Origin: Ridgeia piscesae
Taxonomy: Eukaryota; Annelida; Polychaeta; Sabellida; Siboglinidae
NCBI GenBank assembly: GCA_025642075.2
Contig: JAODUO010000951.1
Coordinates: 1-64,000 of the forward strand
Direction: 5' to 3'
Length of the DNA stretch: 64,000 bases
Shown here: in pieces, positions 28,140 through 41,744 of the stretch
Numbering within the stretch: the first letter of the stretch is position 1
Layout of the letters: each line of letters starts with the position of its first letter
Position numbers and translations under genes: made by a program
Notes under the pieces: generated by a model
What the model saw: only the letters and a program-made list of their open reading frames with translations
Databases searched by the model: none
Told to the model about the DNA's origin: nothing

Positions 28140-29630
28140 TCACGTCGCCAGTGACGACTTGTGTACTGGACAGGAACAGACAGCCCTGAGGACGGTGTTT
28201 AGTTCATCGTAGATGTTGTCACGCCAGTCTGGCCGCAACACGTGCTCGTTCAGCTGACGCAAGCAATCGGTTCCCTCGCACAACACCTCATAGATGCAGG
28301 GCACGCGTGTGCCGTCAGTGCACATGAGTGGGCCGTAGCACGGCCGCCGACTCATCTTCAGCACCTCGATGTTGGGCAGTCGCATATCCCGGATGTAGAA
28401 CCCTTTGCACTGCGAAATGTCAAGTTCACGCAGGTTCTCTGACCGCAGCGAGTACAGCTGCAGTCCCCGGCCACTCGCCGTCCAAACCTCGAGAATGAGG
28501 CAACGGACATTCGGCACAGCCTGGAAGAGTTCGTCCAGCATAGCCTGGTCAAGCTGCTGCACGACAAAATACTTCTCAAGTACGAGAGTTCGCAGGTTGC
28601 GGAGGCGGGAAAGTGTCACGAGCGACTTGGATGACCAATCAAACGGCACTATGAGCTGTCGGAGGTTCGGGGCCATCGAGCCAAACATCGTAAAGAAATT
28701 AACGAACAAGCGTTGGCGGTGTCGGTGCCTTTGCATCAGTTCCTGGTAGTCATTGGTTGACCACGTCACACTCTCCACCATTGTCCGTATGGGAGTCTCC
28801 GTCCAGTCAAGACGTGCGAACTTGAGGTCTCGACAGCGCGCACTCTTGAGGAAGCACGACAGACACTCAAGCCAGCCGTCTTCGTGGTTTCCGATGTCAA
28901 ACGCAAAGCTGAGCCAGTGCAGTGTTGGCCTGACCTCTTGCAGATAACGCAGGTACTTCTGCGCCCTCGTCCTGTACTCCACGTAACTCTGCTCGTCAGT
29001 CTCGTCACCCGCTGGACAACTTGGGAACGTCGTCAGGTCGATTTTGTCCCAGATACAAGACGTGCGCATGAGAGCCGCCCATTTGGCACACACACATGAC
29101 AATCGTCCCCGGTCGGCCGGACTGAGGAACTGAAAGATCCTGATCTGGCAGTCGTTGGGTAAATTCTCAAACGGGAACACTGTAGTGTGCTTTCGCATGT
29201 TGATGTCCATCGACACGACCTCGGCCACCGCCTTGGCGGTGCAGTGCACCACCGAGTCACCATCACACTTGCTGCCGTAGCTCTGCATCGGGCGACAGTC
29301 GAGACTGCGGCTGCGTTGCAGGCGTGGCGTCATAGCGTCACCGCTGCCGCCAGTTGCGTTCTTTTTGTTGTCCATCGACATCGACGTGCAGCGCACTTTC
29401 TTGAGTGGTTGGTCCTCCCCGCTGGATTCGTCTGAGGCGATGCTCAGCACCGCCTTCTTTGCCGCTGTCACGAGTTTAGGGAAGGACATGCCCAGATAGA
29501 GAAGCACCAGTGCCAGCACACACAGCACACCGCCCACGGTTGCCGTCACAAACAACCCCGACCACCACCACGGGCTCGACGGCGCTGCGATAGTCGTGTC
29601 GGACAGTAGTGGCCGGTGTTCATCGTTCAT
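28140..29630 (-). CDS. F-box protein with N-terminal membrane helix and LRR-like C-terminal half
   Basis: The frame encodes 496 residues from the ATG at 29630 (MNDEHRPLL). An acceptor (TTTCCTTGCAG) ends at 29644, 14 bases upstream, so the coding region sits in one exon behind a 5' UTR intron. Residues about 24-50 form one hydrophobic helix (LFVTATVGGVLCVLALVLLY). Residues about 75-150 are basic and polar. An F-box lies at about 153-199 (FENLPNDCQIRIFQFLSPAD ... CVCAKWAALMRTSCIWDKIDL). The rest has leucine-rich-repeat-like segments (LRQLIVPF, LRNLRTLVLEKY, VRCLILEV, LRELDISQCKGF, IEVLKMS). F-box proteins recruit substrates to SCF ubiquitin ligases through Skp1, and the LRR-like part would bind the substrate. 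A membrane anchor is unusual in this family. The GC-rich coding sequence stands out from its AT-rich surroundings. The exact orthologue is unknown. Confidence 0.85.
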   Translation of the reverse strand: MNDEHRPLLSDTTIAAPSSPWWWSGLFVTATVGGVLCVLALVLLYLGMSFPKLVTAAKKAVLSIASDESSGEDQPLKKVRCTSMSMDNKKNATGGSGDAMTPRLQRSRSLDCRPMQSYGSKCDGDSVVHCTAKAVAEVVSMDINMRKHTTVFPFENLPNDCQIRIFQFLSPADRGRLSCVCAKWAALMRTSCIWDKIDLTTFPSCPAGDETDEQSYVEYRTRAQKYLRYLQEVRPTLHWLSFAFDIGNHEDGWLECLSCFLKSARCRDLKFARLDWTETPIRTMVESVTWSTNDYQELMQRHRHRQRLFVNFFTMFGSMAPNLRQLIVPFDWSSKSLVTLSRLRNLRTLVLEKYFVVQQLDQAMLDELFQAVPNVRCLILEVWTASGRGLQLYSLRSENLRELDISQCKGFYIRDMRLPNIEVLKMSRRPCYGPLMCTDGTRVPCIYEVLCEGTDCLRQLNEHVLRPDWRDNIYDELNTVLRAVCSCPVHKSSLAT

Positions 29631-29799
29631 CTTCGCACCAATCTGCAAGGAAAGGAAACAAAATTACTATATTAACAATGGACTTTTCAATATAGACATC
29701 TCGATGTGTGCAGTGAACAGGCAAAGAAAGTGAACGCCCTGAAAGAAAGAGGACAACAGAAAGAGGACAACCAGGATTGTGATTGGAGGACAATAGCTG

Positions 29800-29960
29800 T
29801 AAACAGAGACCTGTCCACACATCATTTGGGCGGGTAAAATCCATTTTGGACGGGTAGAAATATTAGTGGATGGGTACAAAAAGGAGCAAAAACAGGTCTT
29901 CAAAACTCATAGATATTGTGTACATGGTGTGTCACATGTGTGTTTGTAATGTAGTTTATT
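29800..29960 (+). repeat. ACCCGTCC-family dispersed repeat, copy A
   Basis: AGAGACCTGTCCACACATCA, GGGCGGGTAAAATCCATTTT, GGACGGGTAGAAATATT and CATAGATATTG are shared, diverged, with 31055-31260 and in reverse orientation with 44935-45060. Confidence 0.75.
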
Positions 29961-29967
29961 TAAATGT

Positions 29968-30055
29968 GTCTTGGAGAGAGAGATAGAGAGAGAGAGAGGG
30001 GGGGAGACAGAGAGAGTGGGAGAGACAGAGAGATGGGGAGAGAGAGAGCGACAAA
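29968..30055. repeat. GA-rich simple repeat
   Basis: Imperfect GAGAGA tract with GGGGGAG and CAGAGAG interruptions, just upstream of the F-box gene on its 5' side. Confidence 0.9.
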
Positions 30056-31054
30056 GAATTTGAGATAGAGAGATCTGAAGAGTGACGATTGGTGAATGAG
30101 AGCAGATGACAAATGGATGAGGGAAAACACAAAGACACACAACAAAAACTGAAGCAGAGGATTCTTATCAAGACCTGCCTCAGCTCGGACTTTCAAGGAA
30201 AGCAACATTTGTGTTAACTAAAAACTTCATGAAAATGAAGAAATTGACTAAGCAATATCCAATTATCATTGTTTTAGAACATTTCTTCAGCTTGTGTCTA
30301 TAGTTGTTAGTCACTGCAGAAAATAGTTTGGTTTACATGGTCAATATTGTAATGCTCTTTATAAACAGGGGTACTTAAAACTGTGCTGGCCAAAATGGAG
30401 GTTTCAAACATATTTTGCTGCCAGTTCATATATCATATATAAACAGTTAACTGTTGAATGCATAACTATCGTTGTGTTTAATGTGTTAAGGATAATTTCA
30501 CTGTAACCCTGAATCTGAAGTCTAGGCATATGTTCGTATTATTTAGACATAACCTCCGCATAAAAATGCAAATCAGCCGTCCTTAATTAAGTTGGTTGGA
30601 TGGTGTTTATCCAGCTGTTTGAAAATAATTGGTTTTTAATACATTCCCTATAAGCCTGGAAATAAATGATGCTACACAATAGACAGGTGCAACATTCGCA
30701 GACATCACATTACACTCTTGAACTGTCCTGCGAGAGTTCATCGTAGATAATTTGTGAGGCAATGAATGCTCCCTACCATCTGATCCTATGCTCCCAGATA
30801 TTCCTTCAAACAATGTCACCACAAAACCCAATTGTCACCCACTGTCACCCAAGCTGTGGAAACCATTGCAGACATGTCAGGTTATAAAATCAATATTTTG
30901 GCCTAGTGTTTTCCCACAGATCCATTCACCAATAGAGCATATGTTCTTATCTCTGTCATATCTGGTTGTTATAAGGAATAACTCGTTGTTCGAAAGGTTT
31001 CTAGCATCGCATCAGCAATGAGTGCTCATTACTTGAGATGTGTATGTGCAGCAT

Positions 31055-31265
31055 AGCTTTAAGCAGAGACCCGTCCATTTCTAAGGGTACAAACCGTTGT
31101 GGACGGTTAGAAATGTGGATGGACGGGTAAAAAAATGAAGGACCAAAAAACAAAACAAAACATAGATATTGTCAGTTATGCCTTAGAAGTGAATGTAAAT
31201 GGTGTCACATGAGTGTTTGTAGTCCATTTCAGGTCATCAGACACATTTTAAAGTTTGTAAACTGG
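31055..31265 (+). repeat. ACCCGTCC-family dispersed repeat, copy B
   Basis: Has AGCTTTAAGCAGAGACCCGT, GTTGTGGACGGTTAGAAATG and GGATGGACGGGTAAAAAAAT, then CATAGATATTG and GTGTCACATGAGTGTTTGTA. It is the same family and orientation as copy A. Confidence 0.75.
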
Positions 31266-32164
31266 ATTAACAGTTAACATCCATGGTCCACCAAAACATG
31301 TGTGACTGTCAATAATTTGCTCCTGAATAAAGCCTTGATGTGCCAGAGAATCCCACTTTGAAGACACTAAGGCAAGTGGTGTGTGGAAGACCACTAGGGG
31401 TTACATATGTAGGTCGTCCAGGGTTCACCACCTATGGCTGTTAACACAATGGACTCACAAATCAAACAGCACACAGCAGTCCTGATACAGGGCAACATGA
31501 TATGTCAGCTGGCCAGGCATGCAGCTAAATATACCCAGGCAGGCCCGACTGCTACTAGTAGTGTGTCGTGTGCAACTTCACTGTGCACTGGTGTGTGTAA
31601 TGTGTATGTGCTTGTGTGTGCTCACACATGTGTGCTTGTGTGTGTCTGCTAGAATGGTGCTGATGCTATCTGGACACATAATACAAAGTTACATCCTGGC
31701 AGGGGCACAGAGAACTTAATCAAAGTCTGCTTTAGCTACAGACGTTCCTAGATGCACTGCATGGATTCTACACACATGCATACAATGTAGATCTATATTT
31801 GTAACGAACATGAACAGATTTGTCCAACAAATAGGTGAACCCCCCACACAGCCTATGTAAGGTTGAACTACCACATCAAGTGCCCTGGATAAGCAGTGGG
31901 GCATAATTCATCATGCACTTCCACTGGATAACCCAACACATTTCGTGATGGTTGTTGGAATTGATGACAAACTGGTAGCGGTTGTAACACTATTTATCCA
32001 GTGACTTTATCCTCAATACAGGACTGATCACAACCAGGTTATGTAAGCGTACCTACCTGGCGAGGTGACCAAGTGAGCTAGTTGGTAACTTCTTTACAGA
32101 TATGTCACACTAACACTGACAGAGCAGTTTTAGCAAGACATTAAAACATGACATCCATTCTGTG

Positions 32165-32470
32165 AGTCCAGGGCTTTATGCAGGATAACATTTTGGTTTT
32201 GGTGGACATATTGTTTTGGTGGATACGTGGATGTTAACTCATGTATATACAAGCCAGTTGAGATGTGTTTTATGACCTGAAATTAAGTACAAACACACAT
32301 ACATCCATTTACACACATTTTCAAGGTACAATATCTATGATATTTGAACAGTTTTTTTACCATCCAATGATGTTACCCGAGTACTACCCGTCTACAACAG
32401 GTGTTACCCCTCCAAATGACAGGTGGACAGGTCTCTGCATGAAGCTACAATTCTGCTTGGCCAGCATCTA
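32165..32470 (-). repeat. ACCCGTCC-family dispersed repeat, copy C (reverse)
   Basis: CTACCCGTCTACAACAGG, CCAAATGACAGGTGGACAGG and GTCTCTGCATGAAGC (about 32385-32447) match the reverse of copies A and B. GGCTTTATGCAGGATAAC at 32172 resembles one terminus. Confidence 0.6.
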
Positions 32471-32576
32471 TACGTATGCTAACCATGTAATGTCCTACAC
32501 ATCTCAGTGATCTACCAAGAATCAGTAACCACAATATGAATAATACATTTGTAATTATTAAATAGGCTGGTAATGG

Positions 32577-33460
32577 CAATTACATGAACACCACAGTTCA
32601 CACAATTACATGAACACCACAGTTCACACAATTACATGAACACCACAGTTCACACAATTACATGAGCACCATAGTTCACACAATTACATGAACACCACAG
32701 TTCACGCAATTACATGAACACCACAGTTCACGTATTATAATTACATGAACACCACAGTTCACGCAATTACATGAGCACCACAGTTCACACAATTACATGA
32801 ACACCACAGTTCACGCAATTACATGAACACCACAGTTCACACAATTACATGAGCACCACAGTTCACACAATTACATGAGCACCACAGTTCACGCAATTAC
32901 ATGAGCACCACAGTTCACGCAATTACATGAACACCACAGTTCACATATTATGATTACATGAGCACCACAGTTCACGTATTACAATTACATGAGCACCACA
33001 GTTCACGCAATTACATGAGCACCACAGTTCACGCAATTACATGAACACCACAGTTCACATATTATGATTACATGAGCACCACAGTTCACGCAATTACATG
33101 AGCACCACAGTTCACGCAATTACATGAACACCACAGTTCACATATTATGATTACATGAGCACCACAGTTCACGCAATTACATGAGCACCACAGTTCACGT
33201 ATTATAATTACATGAGCACCACAGTTCACGCAATTACATGAGCACCACAGTTCACGCAATTACATGAACACCACAGTTCACGTATTATAATTACATGAGC
33301 ACCACAGTTCACGCAATTACATGAGCACCACAGTCCACGCAATTACATGAACACCACAGTTCACATATTATGATTACATGAGCACCACAGTTCACGTATT
33401 ACAATTACATGAGCACCACAGTTCACGTATTACAATTACATGAGCACCACAGTTCACGCA
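32577..33460. repeat. 26/31-bp minisatellite, about 33 copies, with higher-order pattern
   Basis: Core ATGAGCACCACAGTTCACG or its GAACACC variant, joined either by the short linker CAATTAC or by longer ATATTATGATTAC / GTATTATAATTAC linkers. Between about 33000 and 33400 the order short, short, long recurs, giving a higher-order unit of about 84 bp. Confidence 0.95.
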
Positions 33461-36400
33461 ACTCGTTTAGTCACCTCATACCTGGACAAGTGAACAAACA
33501 AACCACACATGATTACAAAAACAATCCACAAGTGCATAAAAATAAAGCCTGGGCTAATAATTAACCTATAAAAGTGCTCATGCAGGTGCTTACAATAAGA
33601 GCACGTGTATCCAAACAATACTGCCCTGTTACTGCCGTACAAAACTGGAACGAGCGCGACTATTTTTCAGAAAGAAAATATAGTCTATTAATTAATGTTT
33701 ATGTACCTGTGTGAAACCATTTACTATCCTCTCATGTCATACTTGCTGGGCGCATTTTAGCAAATCTAATAAAAACATGATTGCGACCTTGTTAAGTTTA
33801 TAGTGTGGTTTTCAATGGGCATTGACATTTTACCTGCACATGGGCAGTTTTTTTGCTGCGCACATACATCCCACCTGTGAAACTTACAGTGTGAACAACT
33901 GACTGGCCTGACACCATACACGACCAATCATTCACATAGCCATGGTCAGTGGTAACTCAAACCAAGACACAGGTGTCCAACAGGGACCCAGTCATGGCCA
34001 GTGGCAATGCTTTATCCCCCACAAACGTCATTAATAACAACTACTTATAGCATTGTCCTACTTACAACTGTGTCTGACTGAGCCATTCAGACCAAGCACC
34101 AACAGGAGACACACATTAGCTCCACATCCTACCTGCCTCGGGTTCCACTCAGGTGATTAGTATCAAGCTCCTCCAGACAACCACCTCAGTCTCCAGCCAA
34201 CTTATTTCACATTTAGTATCCACAAGTAGCTCACTCAAAATAACTGTCTTTTTCACTAAAACTACCAACAGAAATACATTTCGTTGATATTTACAATTTC
34301 CCAGCAGAACTTTGCCTTTAAATGTTCTTTTAGGAATCAAAAACAGTTGGTGTTATTTTAAAGTGTGTTGTTTGTAGAAATATCAATGGCAGTTACACAT
34401 TTCATGACTGAAAGAATATTGCCAATGTAAATTTGCTACATTCACATACCCATGGAAAAAGACCCTGGGTTTATAATTATATATAGTGGTTTGTTATTAG
34501 GGCTAGGGTAAAAGATGGTCCGAATTATATATAATATCCTATTTAACGCCGACCTTTAAGACCCTCAGTATTGCACTTCAATTACCAGTTTTTAAAAGAT
34601 GCTAACACAATCAATTATTTGACCAAGTTGACGAGAATTTATTTAAGCAAATATTCACTAACAAAAAACACTAAGTACTATTTTTCACATAATTATGAAC
34701 TATGTACAGCCTACAGGGGTCTACACTTTAGAGTGGAGACTCAGTCACCGACAGGGTCATCCTTTGCACTGGCCAAGTGTCCTGAATGGAGAGGTAACCC
34801 CCATCAGCATGACTAATTTCTTTACTTTACTCAAATACAGCAATAATTTAGGACTATTTGGGTGTGACCTAAACAAGATGGCTGCAGTACTGAGTTGACT
34901 AGGAAACTAGGTTCAACTATTTTCTTGTGAAAACCACATGAAACTGAACTTTGAATACAATGCAGATGAGCCATTTTGACTAATTAAGATGGCAGAAAAA
35001 TTTATAACAAAATAAGAACAGTTAAAAGGCGATTTTACTACAACATTGCTAATAATGGTGCTAAATAGCTTTCTCGGCAAAAACTTCCTTAGTTTTTAGT
35101 TAAATCTCTTTTAAGGGTAAAATCATGCTAACATACCTGGTATATCAATATATATATATATTCATGAAATCAAATAAGTCCGAGGGAAATAGTTACTACG
35201 TAGTACACTGCCCTTGAAGACCCACAAACCTATCAACAGCAGTATTTGCAATGTTATCTCGGTGGCTACCGCAACTGTTGATAACATTTCATAGCCTTTG
35301 TTCACTGTAAGAAAGCTAGATTAGCAAGTAGGGATTACACAGCACTCATCTATGGCGTATGGCACATACAACTAGCATGGACCCCAAACATCTACACTCA
35401 CTCACCAGTGTATGTCCCGTACAGACCTACCTTCCCACTACTGCATCACTCAAAACATTCTTCAAGTTTCAGATCATACTTAATATAACACTCACAATTG
35501 ACAAGTTTACAAAAAAGTACTGTCTTTGTCACAAGCAGTAATTAACATTAACCTATAATAAATAATCATTTTAATAACACATAATTGCATCAATCCATAG
35601 AGATGAACCAATTAGATCTATGCATTTGTGAATTGCTTAGATCTGACCTCAATTTACAAAATGGTTACTACCAGTACACACAACAAATTATTTTGCATAG
35701 ATAAAGTTTCCCACATCAAGCCCAAGGTCCATGTCTAATTATGCATTTAACTTTAAGTGATTTCACTCTCTTCCTTTAATATTGCATCACATTCACTGAC
35801 ATGTGATTCAGATATTATGTTAACTGTTTAAAATAACACGTTCATTGATACCTTATATACCATGTCACAGGTAACTCAGACACTGTTTTGTAGCTGTGCT
35901 TCCTTATAACCAATGCAATAACACGTTTACTTCAACGACCCACTCCACGTGCCGGCACATGGTTTCCACTGCTGCATCAGCGATTCAGTAATGACTACTT
36001 CTTATTCGAATTCTCTACATCCGTACACCTACCTGACACTCAAAACATTTCGTCACACAATCCAAATGTCACACAAAACTATTGTGGAGCTTGGTAGATG
36101 GTGAGACACTTTCATCCTTCCCTGCCTATCAACCCCTTCAAGTGTGTGCGTGTGTGTGTCTGCGCCGCAAGACAAACAACATGACCACACTCATGCAATA
36201 TCTGTCTGTTTGGTTGGGGTTGTCCGGTGCAAGCTGATGTCAGATCGACGGTGGCAGTGGCAAAGAAACCTTCACTGGTTGTATGTCAGTGTATGAGTGA
36301 CTGACACAGGTTTCAACCTGCTAGCCAATTTACTACCATTCTTTGGCCAAAATCCTATAATTTTTAAGCGCGAACCTCCCTAAATTTTTTTTAACTCAAA

Positions 36401-37525
36401 ACTGCAATAAATTTTCTTTGATTTGTTTACATCTCAGATGAATAATAAAGAATAATAATAAGGATTTAAATTTGAATGTTCCCAGAGTAAAGACAAATTC
36501 ATGCACTCCCCTCTGGCCCTTCACCCACCTAATGGCACCTATGCTCTTATCCCTCCCATTTCAGACATGTTTCGGGGCCAACCTCGAACCATTTTAGGGT
36601 CATTACCACCCCATCCTGTAGACGTATCCAGACTTGCATCATGAACAGACAAAAAGTGATCCTCGTAAGTCTAGTGACATCTGCCCCGATAAATAATAGC
36701 AGATGTATTTATGTCCTTTGGACAGGGGCATTCCCAATTATTCACAGCTCCAGTGAGCAGTAACCATGAGCTTCTTGGAAGCCTCTGCTGGGCTATAAAC
36801 TGCCAGTCATTGCACCATCCTAGAGACTCTGATGCACATTCGGATGAACCAAAGAAACCTGCTCAAACTGTAAATAATTGGAAATGCCCAAGAAAATACT
36901 ACATCTGCTACTATTTATGCTGGAAACTTGGCATACGATTGGTTACTATGCTAATTATTACACGGTTTCACTTACTCATATGAAGCAATGAGTTAAATAA
37001 TTGGTGTATCTGTGTTAACTCTGGGGGCAGTCTGACAGGGTCTGCTTCTAGGTGTTGACCCCAACAACTCCAACAAGTTTCTTTTTCTTTTTCTTTCTAT
37101 GTTCATTGGCTTCCTTGGCCCATTGGCATCTCACCTAGGATCAATATGCAATGTTTTTTAAATACAATGGTAGTTATTTAAAGCTTCAATATTTTATCTT
37201 GATTATAATTTAGAAACCTTTTTAATTACATATACATTTTTATTTTTATATTACTTTTTACATCGCAAAATGCGATTGATCTGGTACTGCTACAAAATAC
37301 TTTATATTTAAGTGTGTGAGGGTTGATCACTAAGGTTGACGACAGACATGCAATTTTTCAATGTTGAAATCAATGAAGTTGTATTTTAATTTGTACGCAC
37401 TACGCAGTACTAATAAGGTAACTTCTACTGCGCACCTAAATCTCTGGAAGCCAAGCTCAGAGTTGAGGTGCATCAATACAAAAGAGTTAATCAATGTCAG
37501 AGTCAATAAACAATTCCAGTTGTCA
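33461..37525. other. Gene-poor spacer
   Basis: About 4 kb without a supportable exon. A small GTGTGTGCG patch near 36140 and a fragment resembling the degenerate repeat of 20125-20480 near 36570 are the only structures noted. It may contain 5' exons of the F-box gene that I cannot identify. Confidence 0.45.
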
Positions 37526-37539
37526 TCAGATTGATTGAT

Positions 37540-37790
37540 ACGCCAGGCTACTGGCTAGGCAAAGGTTGTAAAGGTATGTTTTTAAATGACAGCGGAATTT
37601 AGATACATTTTCAACAGAAGGTGAGTTTGAATATGAAAAAGCTCTAGTCCCAATATTGGTATTTTCAAAACTAAAATCAGAATTAGATGATCGAAGCTGG
37701 ATAGGTTTTCTTACATGAGTAAGCAATGAATGATACGATGACTGCTTACAGGATAGTGCCTAGTAAGCAGTAGTACAGATCTTAAAGATG
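37540..37790. repeat. Dispersed repeat, member 1 of a pair
   Basis: Shares TATGTTTTTAAATGA, AGCTGGATAGGTTTT and ACATGAGTAAGCA with the segment at 41745-41965, across about 220 bases with moderate divergence. Class unknown; it could be a SINE or a LINE 3' tail. Confidence 0.7.
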
Positions 37791-40700
37791 ATACGATATC
37801 AGACAGGTAGCCAATGCATAGACTTTGCGGCATAAAACGAGTATTCAAGTTGCCAACAGTTGTAATTTTATATTGGCTTTAACTGTCATGTCACATGTGA
37901 AGAAACTAGTGGGCCAGCATATTTCTGGAGACCAGTTTGAGGTTTCGTGCATGGATGCATTCATCACTACCACAAAGTGTGCAGTTTCCTTGCATAACAA
38001 CACCTTCCTAGACAGCCACAGTACACTACTTTCTCACATTAGTCACGCTTTGCACTTAATGGCCGCCCTGACTACATCTCCACCGTATATCATAACAAGT
38101 GCGAGAATTAATGCAATCAACAGAATCAATGAAAAATCAGGTTTAGGATCTTGAGCGAGAAATAAATATGGGTGAGTGGGTGCACTTTCTAGGTACACCA
38201 TGATTGTATGGTTGCACTACTGAACTGTTTAATTCCAGTCCTTACTGACATATCTTAGATGTACTTTTATGACAAGTTTTTAGTAAAAAAAATCTTTCAA
38301 AACAAGTATTCCAAAAAGACAATATTGCATGCCACAAACAGTCACTCCACAAGCTACAATGTAAACTTGATCTTATTTGTAGGGTATCTAGTCTTTTTCC
38401 TTGCTACCTCTTTGTCCAGTTTCATTTCGATCATTACCATTCAGTAAAATAAATTATACATGATATGGTTAATGGCAGCTCTGTACTGACAATGTTTCAT
38501 AGAGGCTCATGTCCAAACCAAGAAGCACCACTGAAGTTGGCCAGTGGCTATTCTCCTAATTTTTCTATTACCACCCACGGATCCTTCCACACAACAGATC
38601 AGAAAACCGTTCTTCAAGTTCAAGTATTTCATTTACTACATGTAGTGTTTAACAGCATTTCCATGCAAAAGATTTTTCATAAAGACATCTATCATTTGTA
38701 AATGGCGTTAAACTATGCACAACGTGCACATTTAAAACATTCTTTCTTCTTGTCCCAATAGGACTCTTTGGTCCAATGTAACAGATGATTCACAGTAAAT
38801 AACAAGCTAAAAACAGTCACCAGACAGCGGTTGCCAGTAATTAATGTGGGAGTTTTATGTCAGTGACAAGAGAACCCCAGCAGGCTGCTATAGTGTCTAC
38901 CCTGTCACTGCAGAATCCCCTTCTGTACATGACAACTACTACAACAGGACTTAATTTGAGACGATTTATCACCGTCACACATCACCACACGCCTAATTTT
39001 AAAGGCTATGTGAAATGAAGCGTAGCAATGTTTGACGGACGCAATCTTTTTCCACATTACATGACAAAAACACCAGCAGAAGCAATTCCATGCCAATACT
39101 TAGTTACTAGTATTCAAGCTAAGACTTGAGCACCAAGGATGAAAGCTGACATACTTAATATACCTGGTAGATCACACCCCACGCATATGTGTACACTGCA
39201 ATGTCCACACATGCAAACACGCAAGCATGCACGTGCACAAATTCTAAGAAATTTATAAGAATTTTAACAATTGTTTGATGTGTTGACAACTCTTAACAAC
39301 TTGATGCGCCACTTCACTAGAGACAGACTACTGGGGGAGGTCATTCACCTGTGTCTCAGGCTCTCAGCATAGGCCAGTAACTCACAAACAACATGTCACA
39401 ATACAAGTCACGAGACCAGAGTGAGACACACTTTACTGATTGTGTGTGGCTTTGGAATAGAGAACTACCCGGGTACTGGCGATATGCAATCTTCAACAAG
39501 ACAACAGTCGCGACTCCAGTCACCAGTGTACCCAGATAACTACTGTGGGATTAAAGTTGGTGTCAAGATGTCAAGCATGTCAACTACAAGTCCTGTAGTT
39601 GCCATCCTTATAGTCACTGATGCCTTCTTCCAAGTTTCATCATGTATTATGTGCAGATCCACTGACTAACACTCCATGATTATAAAATGCAAAAACAAGT
39701 TATATTTCCCCCATATTATTTCAAATAATTCAGCTTTTGCCTGTACAGTGAAATAAGCTTGGATCTTGGTGCATAACTATGTTACCAGGACTGATGTTAC
39801 AATCTGTCCAGATGTAAAATTTGGCAGTTTTATATCACTGTTGCTGTTTGCTAAGTCTATGATATGACGTAGCTATTGGATAACAAATTTTCTCTGTCTA
39901 GAGAATTATTAGAATGCTGAATATGGCCTGGGTCAACTAAACATAATCATTTCATAATGGTCTACTTAATTTTCTCAGAAATGGGTGCCAACAATCAAAT
40001 ATGTAAAAAAAATTAGGGAGGTGCACAGTTATAATTCAGGAGTCAAAGACATAAAAAAAAATTTTTTTTACTTTTTAAGGACACGTGAACAAGTACGTGG
40101 TGTACTGTGCTACTAGTACTACTAGGTACTAACGGTAAATGGTTTATGCTGTCTGTACATGCCATAATGGCTGGTTTGAAGAAAAAATTGTAGAAGTTTT
40201 TCAAGAAGCTTTTCATAATAACTACAATTTGTTTTTATCACAAGATGTGTATTTGCTGTGCTGTTGGTTATGAAGTACATTAAATGTGGATTTGTTATGC
40301 CTCATACAAAGTGTTCTATATTTACCATCACACATACTGAAACCCCAATAAGTCCAATTAATAATTAACCACTAACTATATGCAGTATTCATCAGAATAA
40401 TTATACAAGCTTTCTAAAATTTAAGTGGCACAATTCTGCTACAGTATATATATATTTGTGATGCATTGAAACTATGCTAGTTTGGGACAGTTGGGACAAT
40501 GAATGTCTCCCTATCAGTCATACTTCAGTGACATGATACACCAATAAACGATGAACCCTCAGGACTCACTTCTGTTGCTGGGATTCATGTATAATCTACC
40601 TGACAACAACAAGCCTTCCTGACCTCACAGACTTGCACAATTATCAGACATCTGGCCTATGCCTGTGAGACCACTGGCAGAAGCGACATGGCCTTAGTAC

Positions 40701-41744
40701 AGCTGATCAGAATGGGTCTGCACTGCAAAACAAGATATCCCAATTTGGATGGACTGACCTTGACATGAGTTGACCTGGAGCCCCACTGGCTGTGGCTGCT
40801 AAATAGGCACAGAGCTCTCTAAATACAGCCTCTGGCTGTTACATATGGCCAATTAAATTCAACAAACAACTGGAGGTAAAATAAATAACTGGAGAGATCG
40901 CCTTCAGCCATCTCGTCTCCATAAGAGTTATTATTAAAACATCTAACAAGGTCTCGAGACATAATTATAAATACTTGTCGTCTTCCAATAATCTGCACAT
41001 GATACTTCTGCATTTTGGCAAGCCTTCTAGATAGTTTGTGCTACATTATTTTAATTATGTAATTAATCAAACAAATTTAGTTATTAAAAATATGTCTAGT
41101 ATGCCTTGGTCTCCAGGAAATTGGGTCTAAGAATAAAATGAAACGATCTATTAAACATTCATAGCAAGTATTAATCAACAATAAACCTATAGAGTCAAAG
41201 TAGTGACATTCCATTACATGGTGTGTTGATAATTTAACAAGCTCCTTTCATATGGAATATCAAATTATAACACGGCAGGTCAACATTTAAATTAGTAAGC
41301 ACTTGTTTTCCTCCAAACAACAGTCAACGGAACGCGGAGAATCCCAGGAGTGAACCGACATCTGTACACTAAATTTCTTCCGGCTAACACTAATGACATC
41401 TAATAAATAATTGAACTGAACACACATCAATACACCCCTCGTGTGACCTGGTCCTGCCAATGCACAACTTTTGTCTATGTGGAATATATTTCACTGGTGG
41501 ATGTCGGATTCGGATTTGTTACTTACAGCACCAGGCTCAGAGACGCATCAAGACAAAAGCGTTGATCCATCTCAGAGGGTCAGAGTTGACAAATAGTCCA
41601 GTATATTATGCATTCCATAACTACAAGGTAACAGCATCAAAACATGTTTATAGCAAGAAAAGAGCTCTACGAGGTGGCAATTTTGGCTTATTTAGAGCGA
41701 GGTGGCTTACAAAAACATCGAGGTGGCCCACCTTGCGTATTATA

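Noticed and set aside
28242..29435. Plus-strand and other-frame open reading frames opposite the F-box gene
   Set aside because: They are shadows of a GC-rich coding exon, while the minus-strand frame alone has a recognisable F-box and LRR-like pattern.
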